Part shown: one piece after another, positions 5,971 to 13,334 of the stretch
Layout: every line of letters starts with the position of its first letter
Numbering within the stretch: the stretch's first letter is position 1
Assembly (NCBI GenBank): GCA_934100165.1
Contig: CAKOPN010000009.1
Location: forward strand, 1 to 17,009
Direction of reading: 5' to 3'
DNA: 17,009 bases
From: an uncultured Bacilli bacterium
Lineage (GTDB): Bacteria > Bacillota_I > Bacilli_A > RF39 > UBA660
The notes under the pieces: model-generated
Told to the model about the DNA's origin: nothing
What the model saw: only the letters and a program-made list of their open reading frames with translations
Databases searched by the model: none
Position numbers and translations under genes: made by a program

Positions 5971-6330
5971 TTAAACCACTTTCGAACCGAAAGGGAGCAA
6001 AGATAATTTGGCAATTTTAAAAAATTGTAATCCGAAAGGAATTCCTATGATGGTTATACACCATAACATTCCAAAGATAGTATTTTCTATGGCCATTGGT
6101 ATTCCACAAAAGATAAGCCAAAGAATATTTGCAAATAAAGAAGGGACACCTCCACCATAAATTACATTTCTTCCAAAAGGAAAGAATGATAAGCTTGAAA
6201 ACTTAAAGCATTGTAATCCAAGTGGAATTCCTATAATACTTATGCAGCATAATAAACCTGCCACAAACCAAGATAAACCACTTATAAATCCTCCAAATAT
6301 AAACCAGAGTATATTTCCTATAATTGTCAT
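5971..6330 (-). CDS. YccF-domain inner membrane protein
   Basis: A 119-residue, very hydrophobic protein with two tandem copies of the YccF module: SIIGIPLGLQCFKFSSLSFF then PFG (31-53), and TIIGIPFGLQFFKIAKLSLL then PFG (93-115). Each follows a membrane helix pair (ILWFIFGGF..., ILWLIFCGIP...). This duplicated I-GIP-G-Q-FK--LS--PFG pattern defines the family, whose function is unknown. It lies 18 bases after the flavodoxin gene with a GAAGGTG site, so they are probably co-transcribed. A CTTTCG/CGAAAG hairpin (5979-5993) overlaps the 3' end but has only a poor U-tract. Confidence 0.85.
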   Translation of the reverse strand: MTIIGNILWFIFGGFISGLSWFVAGLLCCISIIGIPLGLQCFKFSSLSFFPFGRNVIYGGGVPSLFANILWLIFCGIPMAIENTIFGMLWCITIIGIPFGLQFFKIAKLSLLPFGSKVV

Positions 6331-6348
6331 TTTTTCACCTTCTTTATT

Positions 6349-6834
6349 TTATAAACGATTTATCCAGTTTTCTATTTCCTTTTGCTCTGTTTTGATAAGA
6401 TTTGTACTGTAATCTTCATCGAAAAGTATATTCATTTCATCTTTTACAGTTGATTCTTTGCAAAGCGATTCAATTTCTTTAAAAGTTCTTCCAAGCCATC
6501 CAGCGTTTGTTGCATATGGTTTTATAACCTTTCCTTTCAAATCATTTTCTATTAAAAACGTTCTAACTGGTGGTGCTATTGTATACCACCAAACAGGTGT
6601 TCCTAATATTATTTCATCGTAGTTATTCAAATCTACATTCAAGTGTTCTATCTCTGGTGTATCCTTTGCATGCTCATTATTTTGTTGTTCATCCACTACA
6701 GTTTGATAATCATTTGAATATGGCACTTTCATTTTTAATTCTAAAATATCACAATTTATTTTTTCTCTTATCATGTTTGCAATTATTCTTGTATGTCCTG
6801 TATAAGAATAATATATTATTATTTTTTTATTCAT
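6349..6834 (-). CDS. Flavodoxin-like FMN protein
   Basis: A 161-residue single-domain flavodoxin fold. The FMN phosphate loop is YSYTGHTR (9-16), directly after the first strand (KKIIIYY). The second loop is ILGTPVWWYTIAPPVRTFL (near 76-94), whose WW-x6-P pattern is usual in the Flavodoxin_4-type group found in gut Bacillota, where it packs on the isoalloxazine. YATNAGWLG gives the third loop. The likely role is small electron carrier or NAD(P)H-independent quinone/nitro reduction partner; the redox partner is unknown. It heads an operon with YccF and has a recognisable promoter 45 bases upstream. The SD is weak (AAAGGG). Confidence 0.9.
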   Translation of the reverse strand: MNKKIIIYYSYTGHTRIIANMIREKINCDILELKMKVPYSNDYQTVVDEQQNNEHAKDTPEIEHLNVDLNNYDEIILGTPVWWYTIAPPVRTFLIENDLKGKVIKPYATNAGWLGRTFKEIESLCKESTVKDEMNILFDEDYSTNLIKTEQKEIENWINRL

Positions 6835-6878
6835 TAATTTTTAACCCTTTCTAAACCACTCTTACATTTTATATCTAG

Positions 6879-6907
6879 ATTATATCATATTATGCAAAGA
6901 TTTTAAA
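6879..6907 (-). promoter_or_regulatory. Sigma-A-type promoter of the flavodoxin-yccF operon
   Basis: On the minus strand: -35 TTTAAA (6907-6902, 4/6 to TTGACA), exactly 17 bases of spacer, -10 TATAAT (6884-6879). It lies 45 bases before the flavodoxin ATG. Confidence 0.55.
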
Positions 6908-6909
6908 CG

Positions 6910-6939
6910 AAAAGACAGCGACTAGCAACTATCACTACC
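6910..6939 (-). terminator. Probable terminator of the GntR-ABC operon
   Basis: On the minus strand GGTAGTGAT pairs with GTCGCTGTC (six canonical and three G-U pairs) and AG/CT extends the stem past a bulge, with a short TTG loop. TTTT (6913-6910) follows. It lies about 40 bases past the stop of the permease gene and immediately before the flavodoxin promoter, which is where a terminator is needed. The number of G-U pairs lowers confidence. Confidence 0.45.
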
Positions 6940-6980
6940 TCTTAAATCTTCCTTTATTTTCATTAACATTTTTCTATTAT

Positions 6981-7769
6981 TTAATCTATATTTACTCCTT
7001 CTTCAAGTTTATTTTTACCAAAGAAGTAAAAAATAAATATGAAGCATGTATACATTATTGCAATTATACTTAAAAGAGTTTTAATGGTTCCTACGTTTCC
7101 TATATTATCTTTTATAAGCGTCATTACATTACTATTTATAAGACTAGAAATGTATACAATTAGAAGTGTTATTACCATTGTTACTAAATATGATACAAAA
7201 CCATATATTAAAGTTTTTAGCATCTTATCTCTGTTTGATTTAAAGCCAAGTATTATTCCTGTGTAACCGTTAAGTGTAACAATTATTAACTCTAATATAA
7301 GTACAAAAGACATAATAACTAACATATTTACAAAATCAAAGTCAAGTGTATTTTCTATCAAACCAAGTGACTGTTTTATAAAGTCACATGATTCTTTTGA
7401 ATGATAACAAATAAGTAAACAAATAATTGTTACCAGTACAGTAGTAGTTGATGTAATTACTGCTGATAATACTTTTGCTAAGTATATATCTTTTTTAGTT
7501 ACAGGTAGAGTATGTGTTAAATACGATTCGTCTTTGTAGACATTTTTTATGAAACGAGTCCATAGCCTTGCAACAGTGATAATTACAGTAGCAACAATCA
7601 TGCCAACTGCTGATATTTTAAACATAAATGTAAGTGAATTGACTATAAAAGTCTTATCTAGTAAAGATAGGCCTCTTACTATTAGTGAGAAAACAAACGA
7701 TAAAAGATAAAAAATACTAATTGTTTTATATAACCATTTTAAATCATATTTTAATAATTTGCTTAACAT
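6981..7769 (-). CDS. ABC-2-type transporter permease of the YtrA/YtrB-like operon
   Basis: A 262-residue integral membrane protein with about six hydrophobic segments (roughly 16-35, 48-70, 100-122, 148-172, 188-212, 232-250). A cytoplasmic loop, RLWTRFIKNVYKDESYLTHTLPVTKKDIYLAKVL, contains the Y-D-E-x-YLT-TLPV-K pattern usual for Bacillota ABC-2 permeases that pair with GntR-linked ATPases; this loop is the ATPase coupling region. The start overlaps the ATPase gene by 7 bases, showing tight coupling. One permease gene suggests a homodimer. The substrate is unknown; related systems respond to cell-wall-active antibiotics and peptides. Confidence 0.85.
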   Translation of the reverse strand: MLSKLLKYDLKWLYKTISIFYLLSFVFSLIVRGLSLLDKTFIVNSLTFMFKISAVGMIVATVIITVARLWTRFIKNVYKDESYLTHTLPVTKKDIYLAKVLSAVITSTTTVLVTIICLLICYHSKESCDFIKQSLGLIENTLDFDFVNMLVIMSFVLILELIIVTLNGYTGIILGFKSNRDKMLKTLIYGFVSYLVTMVITLLIVYISSLINSNVMTLIKDNIGNVGTIKTLLSIIAIMYTCFIFIFYFFGKNKLEEGVNID

Positions 7770-8458
7770 TTAAAAGACCTCCTAAAAATTTCATCAATGC
7801 TCGCATTTTCTTTTTCGCGAAGTTCATCAGCATTTCCTTCCAAAATTATTTTTCCTTTATCTACAAAAATAACTTTGTCTAAAATCCTTTCTATATCTGC
7901 AATTAAGTGTGTAGATATTATTACTGTAGCTCCTTCTTTAAAGTTAGAAAGTATAGTATCTAAAATATATTCTCTTGTTGCAGGATCTACTCCTCCTAGT
8001 GGCTCATCTAAAATGTATAAGTCAGCATTTCTCGACATAACTAGGATAAGCTGTACTTTTTCTTGCATTCCTTTTGACATTTTAATAAGTTTTTCATCAG
8101 TTTTTATTCCTAGATCTGCAAGTAATTTAGTAGCTTTTTCTGCATCAAAATCTTCATAGAATGTAGCAAAGTACTTCAGTATTTCACTTACTTTCATATC
8201 TTTATCTAAATACGTTCTCTCTGGCAAATAAGATATTATTTTTTTACTTTCTACTCCCGGCTTTAAACCATTTATTAGTATTTCTCCTTTGGTTGGTGTT
8301 AATAAATCATTCATAAGTTTAATTATTGTTGTTTTTCCTACACCATTTTTTCCAAGAAGCCCTACTATTACGCCTTTTTCTATTTTTAGATTTATGTCTT
8401 TTAAAACGTTTTTACCATCAAACTCTTTATAAAGATGTTTAAACTCTACAAGACTCAT
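7763..8458 (-). CDS. ABC transporter ATP-binding protein (YtrB-like)
   Basis: A 231-residue single nucleotide-binding domain. Walker A GKNGVGKTT is at 36-44, the signature MSKGMQEKV at 127-135 (M replacing the usual L), Walker B LYILDEP at 147-153, D-loop GGVDPA and the H-loop STH at 182-184. Where most ABC proteins have the Q-loop Gln the sequence is SYLPERTYL, a Pro-Glu variant that is common in this GntR-linked subfamily. It starts 1 base after the regulator stop and overlaps the permease by 7 bases. It acts on the cytoplasmic face with the 6981-7769 permease. Confidence 0.92.
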   Translation of the reverse strand: MSLVEFKHLYKEFDGKNVLKDINLKIEKGVIVGLLGKNGVGKTTIIKLMNDLLTPTKGEILINGLKPGVESKKIISYLPERTYLDKDMKVSEILKYFATFYEDFDAEKATKLLADLGIKTDEKLIKMSKGMQEKVQLILVMSRNADLYILDEPLGGVDPATREYILDTILSNFKEGATVIISTHLIADIERILDKVIFVDKGKIILEGNADELREKENASIDEIFRRSFKC

Positions 8459-8459
8459 A

Positions 8460-8816
8460 TTATTCTTCTCCTTTCAAATAACTTATAATATTTTCTTTAT
8501 CTATACCTATATCTTGCATATCTTTAATATATTTTTCTGTTAACTTTCTTGCAAACTCATTTTTTGTTTTTTCGATGTCTTTCTTGTTTTCTGTAACATA
8601 TTTTCCGTTTGTTCTCTCAGTAAATATTAACCCTTCTTTTTCAAGTTCTATAAGTGCTTTTTGCATTGTATTAGGATTAACTTTTGCTTCTTTTGCAAAA
8701 TCTCTTACAGAAGGAAGTTTCTCTCCTGTTTTAATTTTTCCAGAGACTATATCTTGTTTTAATGATTCAACAAGCTGTATATATATAGGTCTCTCATTAT
8801 CAAACTCATATCCCAT
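8460..8816 (-). CDS. GntR-family repressor, YtrA subfamily
   Basis: A 118-residue regulator. The winged HTH is at about 11-78, with the GntR hallmark YIQLVESLKQDIVSGKIKTG and LPSVRDFAKEAKVNPNTMQK, then LEKEGLIFTERTNGKYV. The effector part is only about 40 residues (a short helical dimerisation tail), which is the YtrA subfamily. It is the first gene of the operon and is followed by the ABC ATPase after 1 base, so it should repress its own operon through the palindrome at 8826-8853. GGTGG precedes the ATG. Confidence 0.92.
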   Translation of the reverse strand: MGYEFDNERPIYIQLVESLKQDIVSGKIKTGEKLPSVRDFAKEAKVNPNTMQKALIELEKEGLIFTERTNGKYVTENKKDIEKTKNEFARKLTEKYIKDMQDIGIDKENIISYLKGEE

Positions 8817-8825
8817 TTTCCACCT

Positions 8826-8878
8826 CTATTGTATTACTTAGCTAATACAATAGTATTATATGTTGCTTTTTTTGTCAA
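8826..8878 (-). promoter_or_regulatory. GntR-ABC operon promoter with overlapping perfect operator
   Basis: On the minus strand: -35 TTGACA (8878-8873, 6/6), a 17-base spacer, -10 TACTAT (8855-8850, 4/6). The inverted repeat has perfect 11-base arms CTATTGTATTA (8826-8836) and TAATACAATAG (8843-8853), separated by CTTAGC. It starts inside the -10 and covers the transcription start, so a bound dimer would exclude RNA polymerase. Arm length and AT-rich centre fit YtrA-type operators. A TATAAT nearby (12 bases from TTGACA) is too close to be used with it. Confidence 0.8.
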
Positions 8879-8880
8879 TG

Positions 8881-8907
8881 AAAAAAAGTTGTGTTATTAC
8901 ACAACTT
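8881..8907 (-). terminator. Intrinsic terminator after the DUF2974 hydrolase gene
   Basis: A perfect 9-bp stem, AAGTTGTGT (8886-8894) with ACACAACTT (8899-8907) and a 4-base loop. Seven T residues on the minus strand (8887-8881) overlap the stem base. It lies 11 bases past the stop codon. Confidence 0.85.
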
Positions 8908-8918
8908 ATCATTTTTAT

Positions 8919-9950
8919 TTATTCATTATTTTTATCTTTAACCATCTCAGATACCATTGTATTTAAGTAATGAGTAACTTCTGGATCTAAGTTTTTCATA
9001 TTTTTAAGTAAAACTTTCATATCATTAAATGTTACTCTCCTTGATGAATCATAACTTTTTTCAATATTTTCAATAATTGTCTCTATTGTTCCCTCTACTT
9101 TTTCTTGTGATAAGTTTTCAAGGTTAACTGTGGTACTTTCATGTAATTTTTTGCTTACACTAGATAACTCTCCGGGTATGAAAACTTCTCCAAATATTTT
9201 CCATGATGTTGGAAAATGCTCATTTATTGCGTAATCATTGCTTTGCACTACTTGATACTCTGTATTATTTAAAAGAACTCCCACTACTGATCCTGTTGGC
9301 ACTATATTAACTAATTTTGAGGACAATCTTTTAAATTTAGAAGAGTTAAACTCTTTAGTCAATACACCTGGGCCATCAAAATTATAAACTTTTTTAATTT
9401 TGTAGAAAATGTAGTCTGGTGCCTCCATTGCACTTGTTAAAGCAGAATTTCCACCTTTACTATGACCTGTAACATAGACGTTTTTATCTAGTAAACTAAT
9501 GTTTTCTTCTAAGTATTTTAAAGACATTATTTGGGTGTTAGTTGGATATTTGTAGCCTAATCTTAAGTTTTCATACCAGCTCACTGCTCCACCATCAGTT
9601 CCTTTGAATGCTATGATGATATTATCATCAAATATGAATTTTACTGCGCCAAATTGTGTTTCTTTGTCTTCATAATTAACAAAATTTGATATTACTAAGT
9701 CTTCATATCTTTTTGATTTTTTGATTGTATCAAGCATGATATATGCTTTATGTCCCATAGTTCCATAATCTTTTTTATTTTCAAATTCTTTAGAGTATTT
9801 TATAAACTCTTGCAAATTTTTCTTGCCTTCAAAAGATTCAACTGGAAGGTATGCTAAAGTTGCACATAAAAGATTATCCATAGCATTTATATGAACATCT
9901 TCTATTTTTATATCTTTATAATAATTTAAATAATCAATAATTGTATACAT
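8919..9950 (-). CDS. DUF2974 / Mbeg1-like alpha/beta hydrolase
   Basis: A 343-residue protein with a lipase-type serine nucleophile elbow GHSKGGNSA (Ser164 in G162-H-S-K-G166). It is preceded by the strand VYVTG and by IIIAFKGTDGGAVSWYEN (about 111-128), the oxyanion-side motif of class-3-like lipases. NFDGPG (190-195) and NEHF (His245) are candidate Asp and His of the triad. This matches the DUF2974 (Mbeg1-like) family. There is no signal peptide or membrane helix, so it looks cytoplasmic. The C-terminal ~80 residues are charged and helical. Natural substrate unknown. GAGGAG precedes the ATG, and the gene has its own strong terminator. Confidence 0.88.
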   Translation of the reverse strand: MYTIIDYLNYYKDIKIEDVHINAMDNLLCATLAYLPVESFEGKKNLQEFIKYSKEFENKKDYGTMGHKAYIMLDTIKKSKRYEDLVISNFVNYEDKETQFGAVKFIFDDNIIIAFKGTDGGAVSWYENLRLGYKYPTNTQIMSLKYLEENISLLDKNVYVTGHSKGGNSALTSAMEAPDYIFYKIKKVYNFDGPGVLTKEFNSSKFKRLSSKLVNIVPTGSVVGVLLNNTEYQVVQSNDYAINEHFPTSWKIFGEVFIPGELSSVSKKLHESTTVNLENLSQEKVEGTIETIIENIEKSYDSSRRVTFNDMKVLLKNMKNLDPEVTHYLNTMVSEMVKDKNNE

Positions 9951-9971
9951 GTATTTTTACTCCTCATAATT

Positions 9972-10361
9972 TTAATTGATATTCTTCCACCACTCATTTT
10001 GATAGTTTTTGTAATCTTTAATGTTAAATGTTTCACCAAGTATTGGTGTTACATATTCAATATCATTTTCTTTTACATATCTTGTAAATCTATCGACAGG
10101 ATCATCCCAATTGCTCATCAAAATTTCCCGTGTCGCTAAATTTTCCATTCTTGAAATTTTTGCTTCTTTTTTATAATCTTTCCAATCTTTTTTTGTTGGA
10201 GAGGCACCGAACGGTTTATATAATTTTATAAATAGATAAGCAAACAAAACAAATACAGCGACAACTGCCAAAATTATTAGTAATATTTTCATAGTTTTCT
10301 TTTTTTCATTTTTTTCTCTTTCAATGATTATTCTATTTTTAGATGAGGTATTGTTAATCAA
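9972..10361 (-). pseudogene. Probable MBL-fold hydrolase remnant lacking its catalytic core
   Basis: A 129-residue open frame. After a poorly supported TTG start there is a more natural Met24 beginning a membrane helix (MKILLIILAVVAVFVLFAYL), then YKPFGASPTKKDWKDYKKEA. This is like the FGG-PSKEDK-DY start of UlaG-like membrane-tethered MBL hydrolases. The end, WDDPVDRFTRYV then ITPIL-GETFN-type text (YVTPILGETFNIKDY), resembles the C-terminus of the same family. The ~200 residues between, including all HxHxDH metal ligands, are missing while the frame is kept. I read it as an internal deletion. The alternative is an intact small membrane protein of unknown function. Confidence 0.5.
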
Positions 10362-10616
10362 TTACCCTATTCCTTGCCCAGTTAATACATATGGTAAATA
10401 TCTTGAACCACCATGCACAAGTTCATTTTCTAAACTTGAGGTCACAATTTGTGATCTCAAGTTAATTATTTCTTCCATAGTTAATTGAAAACAAAATGAT
10501 TCTGTAAATCTCATAATATTTCTTTTAATTGTTTGATTTATAATTCTCGTTTCTGTTTTATATAACTTTACAACATCTTTATAAGTATTTAACGTAAATT
10601 TAGTAAACACACACAT
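10362..10616 (-). pseudogene. ORF6N-domain protein fragment
   Basis: 84 residues in which YKDVVKLYKTETRIINQTIK, RNIMRFTESFCFQL, LRSQIVTSS and HGGSRYLPYVLTGQGIG match the conserved core of ORF6N/KilA-N-type proteins (DLA-LY-VET--LNQAVKRN--RFP-DFMFQLT--E...LRSQ-ATS...GG-RYLPYAFTEQGV). Full proteins are 200-300 residues, so the N-terminal ~20 and the whole C-terminal half are gone. Its first codons overlap the end of the RlmD gene in another frame and are not native. Known role of the family: DNA-binding antirepressor-like proteins of phages and mobile DNA. Confidence 0.75.
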
Positions 10617-11818
10617 TCAACATGATATGTATTTGGGAACATATCAATAGGTGTTAATTCTTTTAAGTAATATTTATCTTTCAAAAGATTTAAATCTCTT
10701 GCAAGCGTAGATGGATTACAAGAAATATAAATAAGTTTTTTTGATGCTATTTCACTTATATTAAGAAGAGCTTTTTTTGATAAACCACTTCTTGGCGGAT
10801 CAACTATGGCTACATCTATATTGTTGCATTCCTTTTTCATTTTTCCTATATCATAGCAAATAAATTCAGCATTTTTGATATTATTTAACTTAACATTCTC
10901 TTTTGCATCTTCTACTGCTTCACTATTTATCTCTACTCCTAGAACACTTTTTGCAGATTCACTTAAATAAATACCAATAGTACCAGTTCCAGAGTATAAA
11001 TCAAGTACTGACTCAGTACTATCTAAAGAAGCATATTCTTTTACAACGTCGTAAAGTTTTTCTGCCGTAGTAGTATTTACCTGGAAGAAAGAAAGTGGAG
11101 ATATTTTAAAATAGTACTTCCCTAATTTTTCTGTAATATATCCTTTACCAAAGATAACATTTTCAATACCATCTTTAATCATTACTAATGTATCAGTACA
11201 TTCTTTTAAACTTGAAAGATAATAATCAATATCAATGTCACCACAGCACTTAAAAACAACCATTGATTCATTGTTATAACCACATCTTATAACTATTTCC
11301 TCAATATTTTCAAATTTTAAAGTGTTAAGTGTTTCTATTATCTCATTTATCTTTGGCCTAGAAATAGAACAAGAATCAATATTTACCAATTCATAGCTTT
11401 TATTTTTTAAAAGCCCTATTTTCTCTTTAACTTTAAGTGTTATCTTATTTCTATATTCAAATTCTAAACTAGGTATTATGTCTTTTATTTTTCCTTCATC
11501 AATACCTGCAAACTTCTTCATAAGCTCTACAACTTTATTTCTTTTAAACTCAAGCTGACACATATATGACATATGCATGATGTTACAACCACCGCAAACT
11601 CCATAATACTTACATAACTTTGTAGTGTCTCTTCTATCACTACTTTTTTTGAGTATTTCATCTGCAGTCGTTTCACTAATATTTTTCTTATCTACTATAT
11701 TAGTAACACTAACTTCCTCTTTTGGAAGAGCATTTTCAATAAATATTATCTTTTCATCATTTCTTGAAATTCCTCTACCAAAATGATCTAGTTTTGTAAT
11801 ATTAAAAATTTTTTTCAT
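10589..11818 (-). CDS. rlmD: 23S rRNA (uracil-C5)-methyltransferase, RlmD/RumA type
   Basis: A 409-residue TrmA/RumA-family enzyme. The N-terminal TRAM-like beta domain covers 1-55. The [4Fe-4S] Cys set is C69-x5-C75-x2-C78 plus C150. It has SFFQVN (243-248), the SAM-binding DLYSGTGTIG (273-282) and DPPRSGL (340-346). The methyl-accepting nucleophile is C367 in SCNPSTLARD, and the general base is E401 in YHVECV. It makes m5U in 23S rRNA; the U1939 versus U747/U1939 specificity of Bacillota RlmCD cannot be settled by reading. An ATG start with AGGTGA is 9 bases away. The 3' end is overlapped by the ORF6N remnant, and the last residues (CLLNLR in place of a usual xLxSRK end) may reflect that junction. 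Confidence 0.9.
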   Translation of the reverse strand: MKKIFNITKLDHFGRGISRNDEKIIFIENALPKEEVSVTNIVDKKNISETTADEILKKSSDRRDTTKLCKYYGVCGGCNIMHMSYMCQLEFKRNKVVELMKKFAGIDEGKIKDIIPSLEFEYRNKITLKVKEKIGLLKNKSYELVNIDSCSISRPKINEIIETLNTLKFENIEEIVIRCGYNNESMVVFKCCGDIDIDYYLSSLKECTDTLVMIKDGIENVIFGKGYITEKLGKYYFKISPLSFFQVNTTTAEKLYDVVKEYASLDSTESVLDLYSGTGTIGIYLSESAKSVLGVEINSEAVEDAKENVKLNNIKNAEFICYDIGKMKKECNNIDVAIVDPPRSGLSKKALLNISEIASKKLIYISCNPSTLARDLNLLKDKYYLKELTPIDMFPNTYHVECVCLLNLR

Positions 11819-11919
11819 CCATCATCACCTAATGATATTTTAACATCTATAGCATATTTTTAAAACAGAAACAGTATAAATATTTTCATTTATCAAATAA
11901 TAAATAATGGTGAAGTCAA
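11819..11919 (+). promoter_or_regulatory. Divergent intergenic region of rlmD and the ger operon
   Basis: One hundred and one AT-rich bases between two divergent start codons. On the plus strand GCATA (11852-11856) is followed 15 bases later by CAGTATA (11872-11878). These resemble forespore sigma-G/F elements (gHATR and CATnHTA, 6/7 at the latter), but the spacing is about 3 bases shorter than the sigma-G norm. So this is a suggestion based on ger operons being forespore-expressed. GGTGA, a modest SD, precedes the gerA ATG. No clear rlmD promoter was found on the other strand. Confidence 0.3.
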
Positions 11920-13326
11920 ATGTTTAATAAACTGATAAAAATGTGTGGCGAAAGTTTTGATATAGTCTCAAGAGAAATTACAATTGGCCAGAAAAAGGTT
12001 TCTTACATATACAGCGAAACTCTTTCTAGTAGTGACAGTGTCACTGATTTTTTATTAAAACCTATTTCCAATATTTTACTTTTAAACAATGGCAACGAAA
12101 GGTCTAATTTTGAAGAACTAATTAAAAACTCTATTACAGGAGCATCATGTAAGAAAGTTAATAATCTTGATGATGCAGTAAAGGAAATATTTAATGGCCA
12201 TACTGTTCTTGTAATAGATGACTCATATATGTTGGCTATTGAAACAAAAGCTACTTTGGATAGGGGCATCACAGAAGCTGAAGTGGAAAACTCTATTGCA
12301 GGGCCAAAAGATGCATTTGGAGAAAACTTAAATAAAAATGTCGGGTTAATAAGGAAAAGAATTAGGAATCATAATTTAATTGTAAAGACATTACTTTTAG
12401 GTAATGAAAGTAATACAAAAATAGCTATTTCTTATATGGATAACATTGCTGATAAAAGTCTTGTAAATAAAGTTTTAGAACGTGCTAAAAAAATTAAAAA
12501 TGATATTATTATTGACGGTGGATATGTTACTGAAGAATTTTCTCGTGTTTCTTTTCTTCCTGAAGTAAATCAAACCGAAAGACCAGATCTTGCATCCTTT
12601 GCACTTTTAGAAGGAAAAGTGTGTCTGTTAGTAGATAACTCTCCTACTGTTTTGATTATACCAACTTTTTTTATAGATTTTTTTCATACAGCAGATGATT
12701 ACTATCAAAAAAATATAAATACTACTTTTATCAGAATATTAAGATTTATTGCTTTTTTTATTGCTATATTTTTACCTGGCTATTACATAAGTATAACGAC
12801 ATATAACCCTACTAGTATTCCTACAGCTCTTTTAATGAAACTTATTAGTCAGCATACAAGTGTGCCATTTCCAGCTTTTTTTGAAATTCTAATTATGATA
12901 ATTGCTTTTGAAATATTAAGAGAAAGTGATATCAGGATACCAAACAAAGTTGGTAGTAGCACATCTATACTTGGTGGCCTTATTTTAGGTGATGCCGCTG
13001 TAAGCGCTGGAATAATATCCCCTATTATGATTATTGTCGTGGCAATAAGCTCTATAAGCTCACTTATTCTTCCATATAACTCAATGATAAATTTAATTAG
13101 ATATTATAGATATTTTATTTTAGTACTAGCTATACTTTTTGGTCTTTATGGAATTTTCATTGGCTTTGCTCTTCTTATTATTAACATATCTAGTATTACT
13201 TCTTTTGGTTACCCATATACTTACCCATTCGTTCCATTTATTAAGAATGACATTAAAGATTCTTTGATTAAAGCAGATGGAAAAAAGCTTAGAAATCCAC
13301 TTATATCTAAGAAAATCAATAGATAG
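11920..13326 (+). CDS. Spore germination receptor A subunit (GerA family)
   Basis: A 468-residue GerA/GerXA protein of normal length. The cytoplasmic N-terminal domain is about 1-270. It holds the family block EAEVENSIAGPKDAF (119-133) with NLNKNVGLIRKRIRNHNL (137-153), and QTERPD (218-223), just before the membrane part. Four or five membrane segments fall near 242-256, 271-292, 318-334, 365-386 and 397-422. PNKVGSSTSILGGLILGDAA (341-360) is the usual conserved loop. It sits in the spore inner membrane with B and C subunits as a germinant-gated complex (family knowledge). It is first in a three-gene operon; gerC begins 8 bases after its stop. Confidence 0.93.
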   Translation: MFNKLIKMCGESFDIVSREITIGQKKVSYIYSETLSSSDSVTDFLLKPISNILLLNNGNERSNFEELIKNSITGASCKKVNNLDDAVKEIFNGHTVLVIDDSYMLAIETKATLDRGITEAEVENSIAGPKDAFGENLNKNVGLIRKRIRNHNLIVKTLLLGNESNTKIAISYMDNIADKSLVNKVLERAKKIKNDIIIDGGYVTEEFSRVSFLPEVNQTERPDLASFALLEGKVCLLVDNSPTVLIIPTFFIDFFHTADDYYQKNINTTFIRILRFIAFFIAIFLPGYYISITTYNPTSIPTALLMKLISQHTSVPFPAFFEILIMIIAFEILRESDIRIPNKVGSSTSILGGLILGDAAVSAGIISPIMIIVVAISSISSLILPYNSMINLIRYYRYFILVLAILFGLYGIFIGFALLIINISSITSFGYPYTYPFVPFIKNDIKDSLIKADGKKLRNPLISKKINR

Positions 13327-13334
13327 GAGGCACT

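Noticed and set aside
5979..5993. CTTTCG/CGAAAG hairpin at the end of the yccF gene as a terminator
   Set aside because: It lies inside the coding end, has only a 6-bp stem and is followed by TGGTTTAATTT rather than a U-run. Noted in the gene entry only.
7797..8159. Plus-strand frame of 120 residues over the ABC ATPase
   Set aside because: Shadow of the ATPase gene, Ser-rich low-complexity translation and no start signals.
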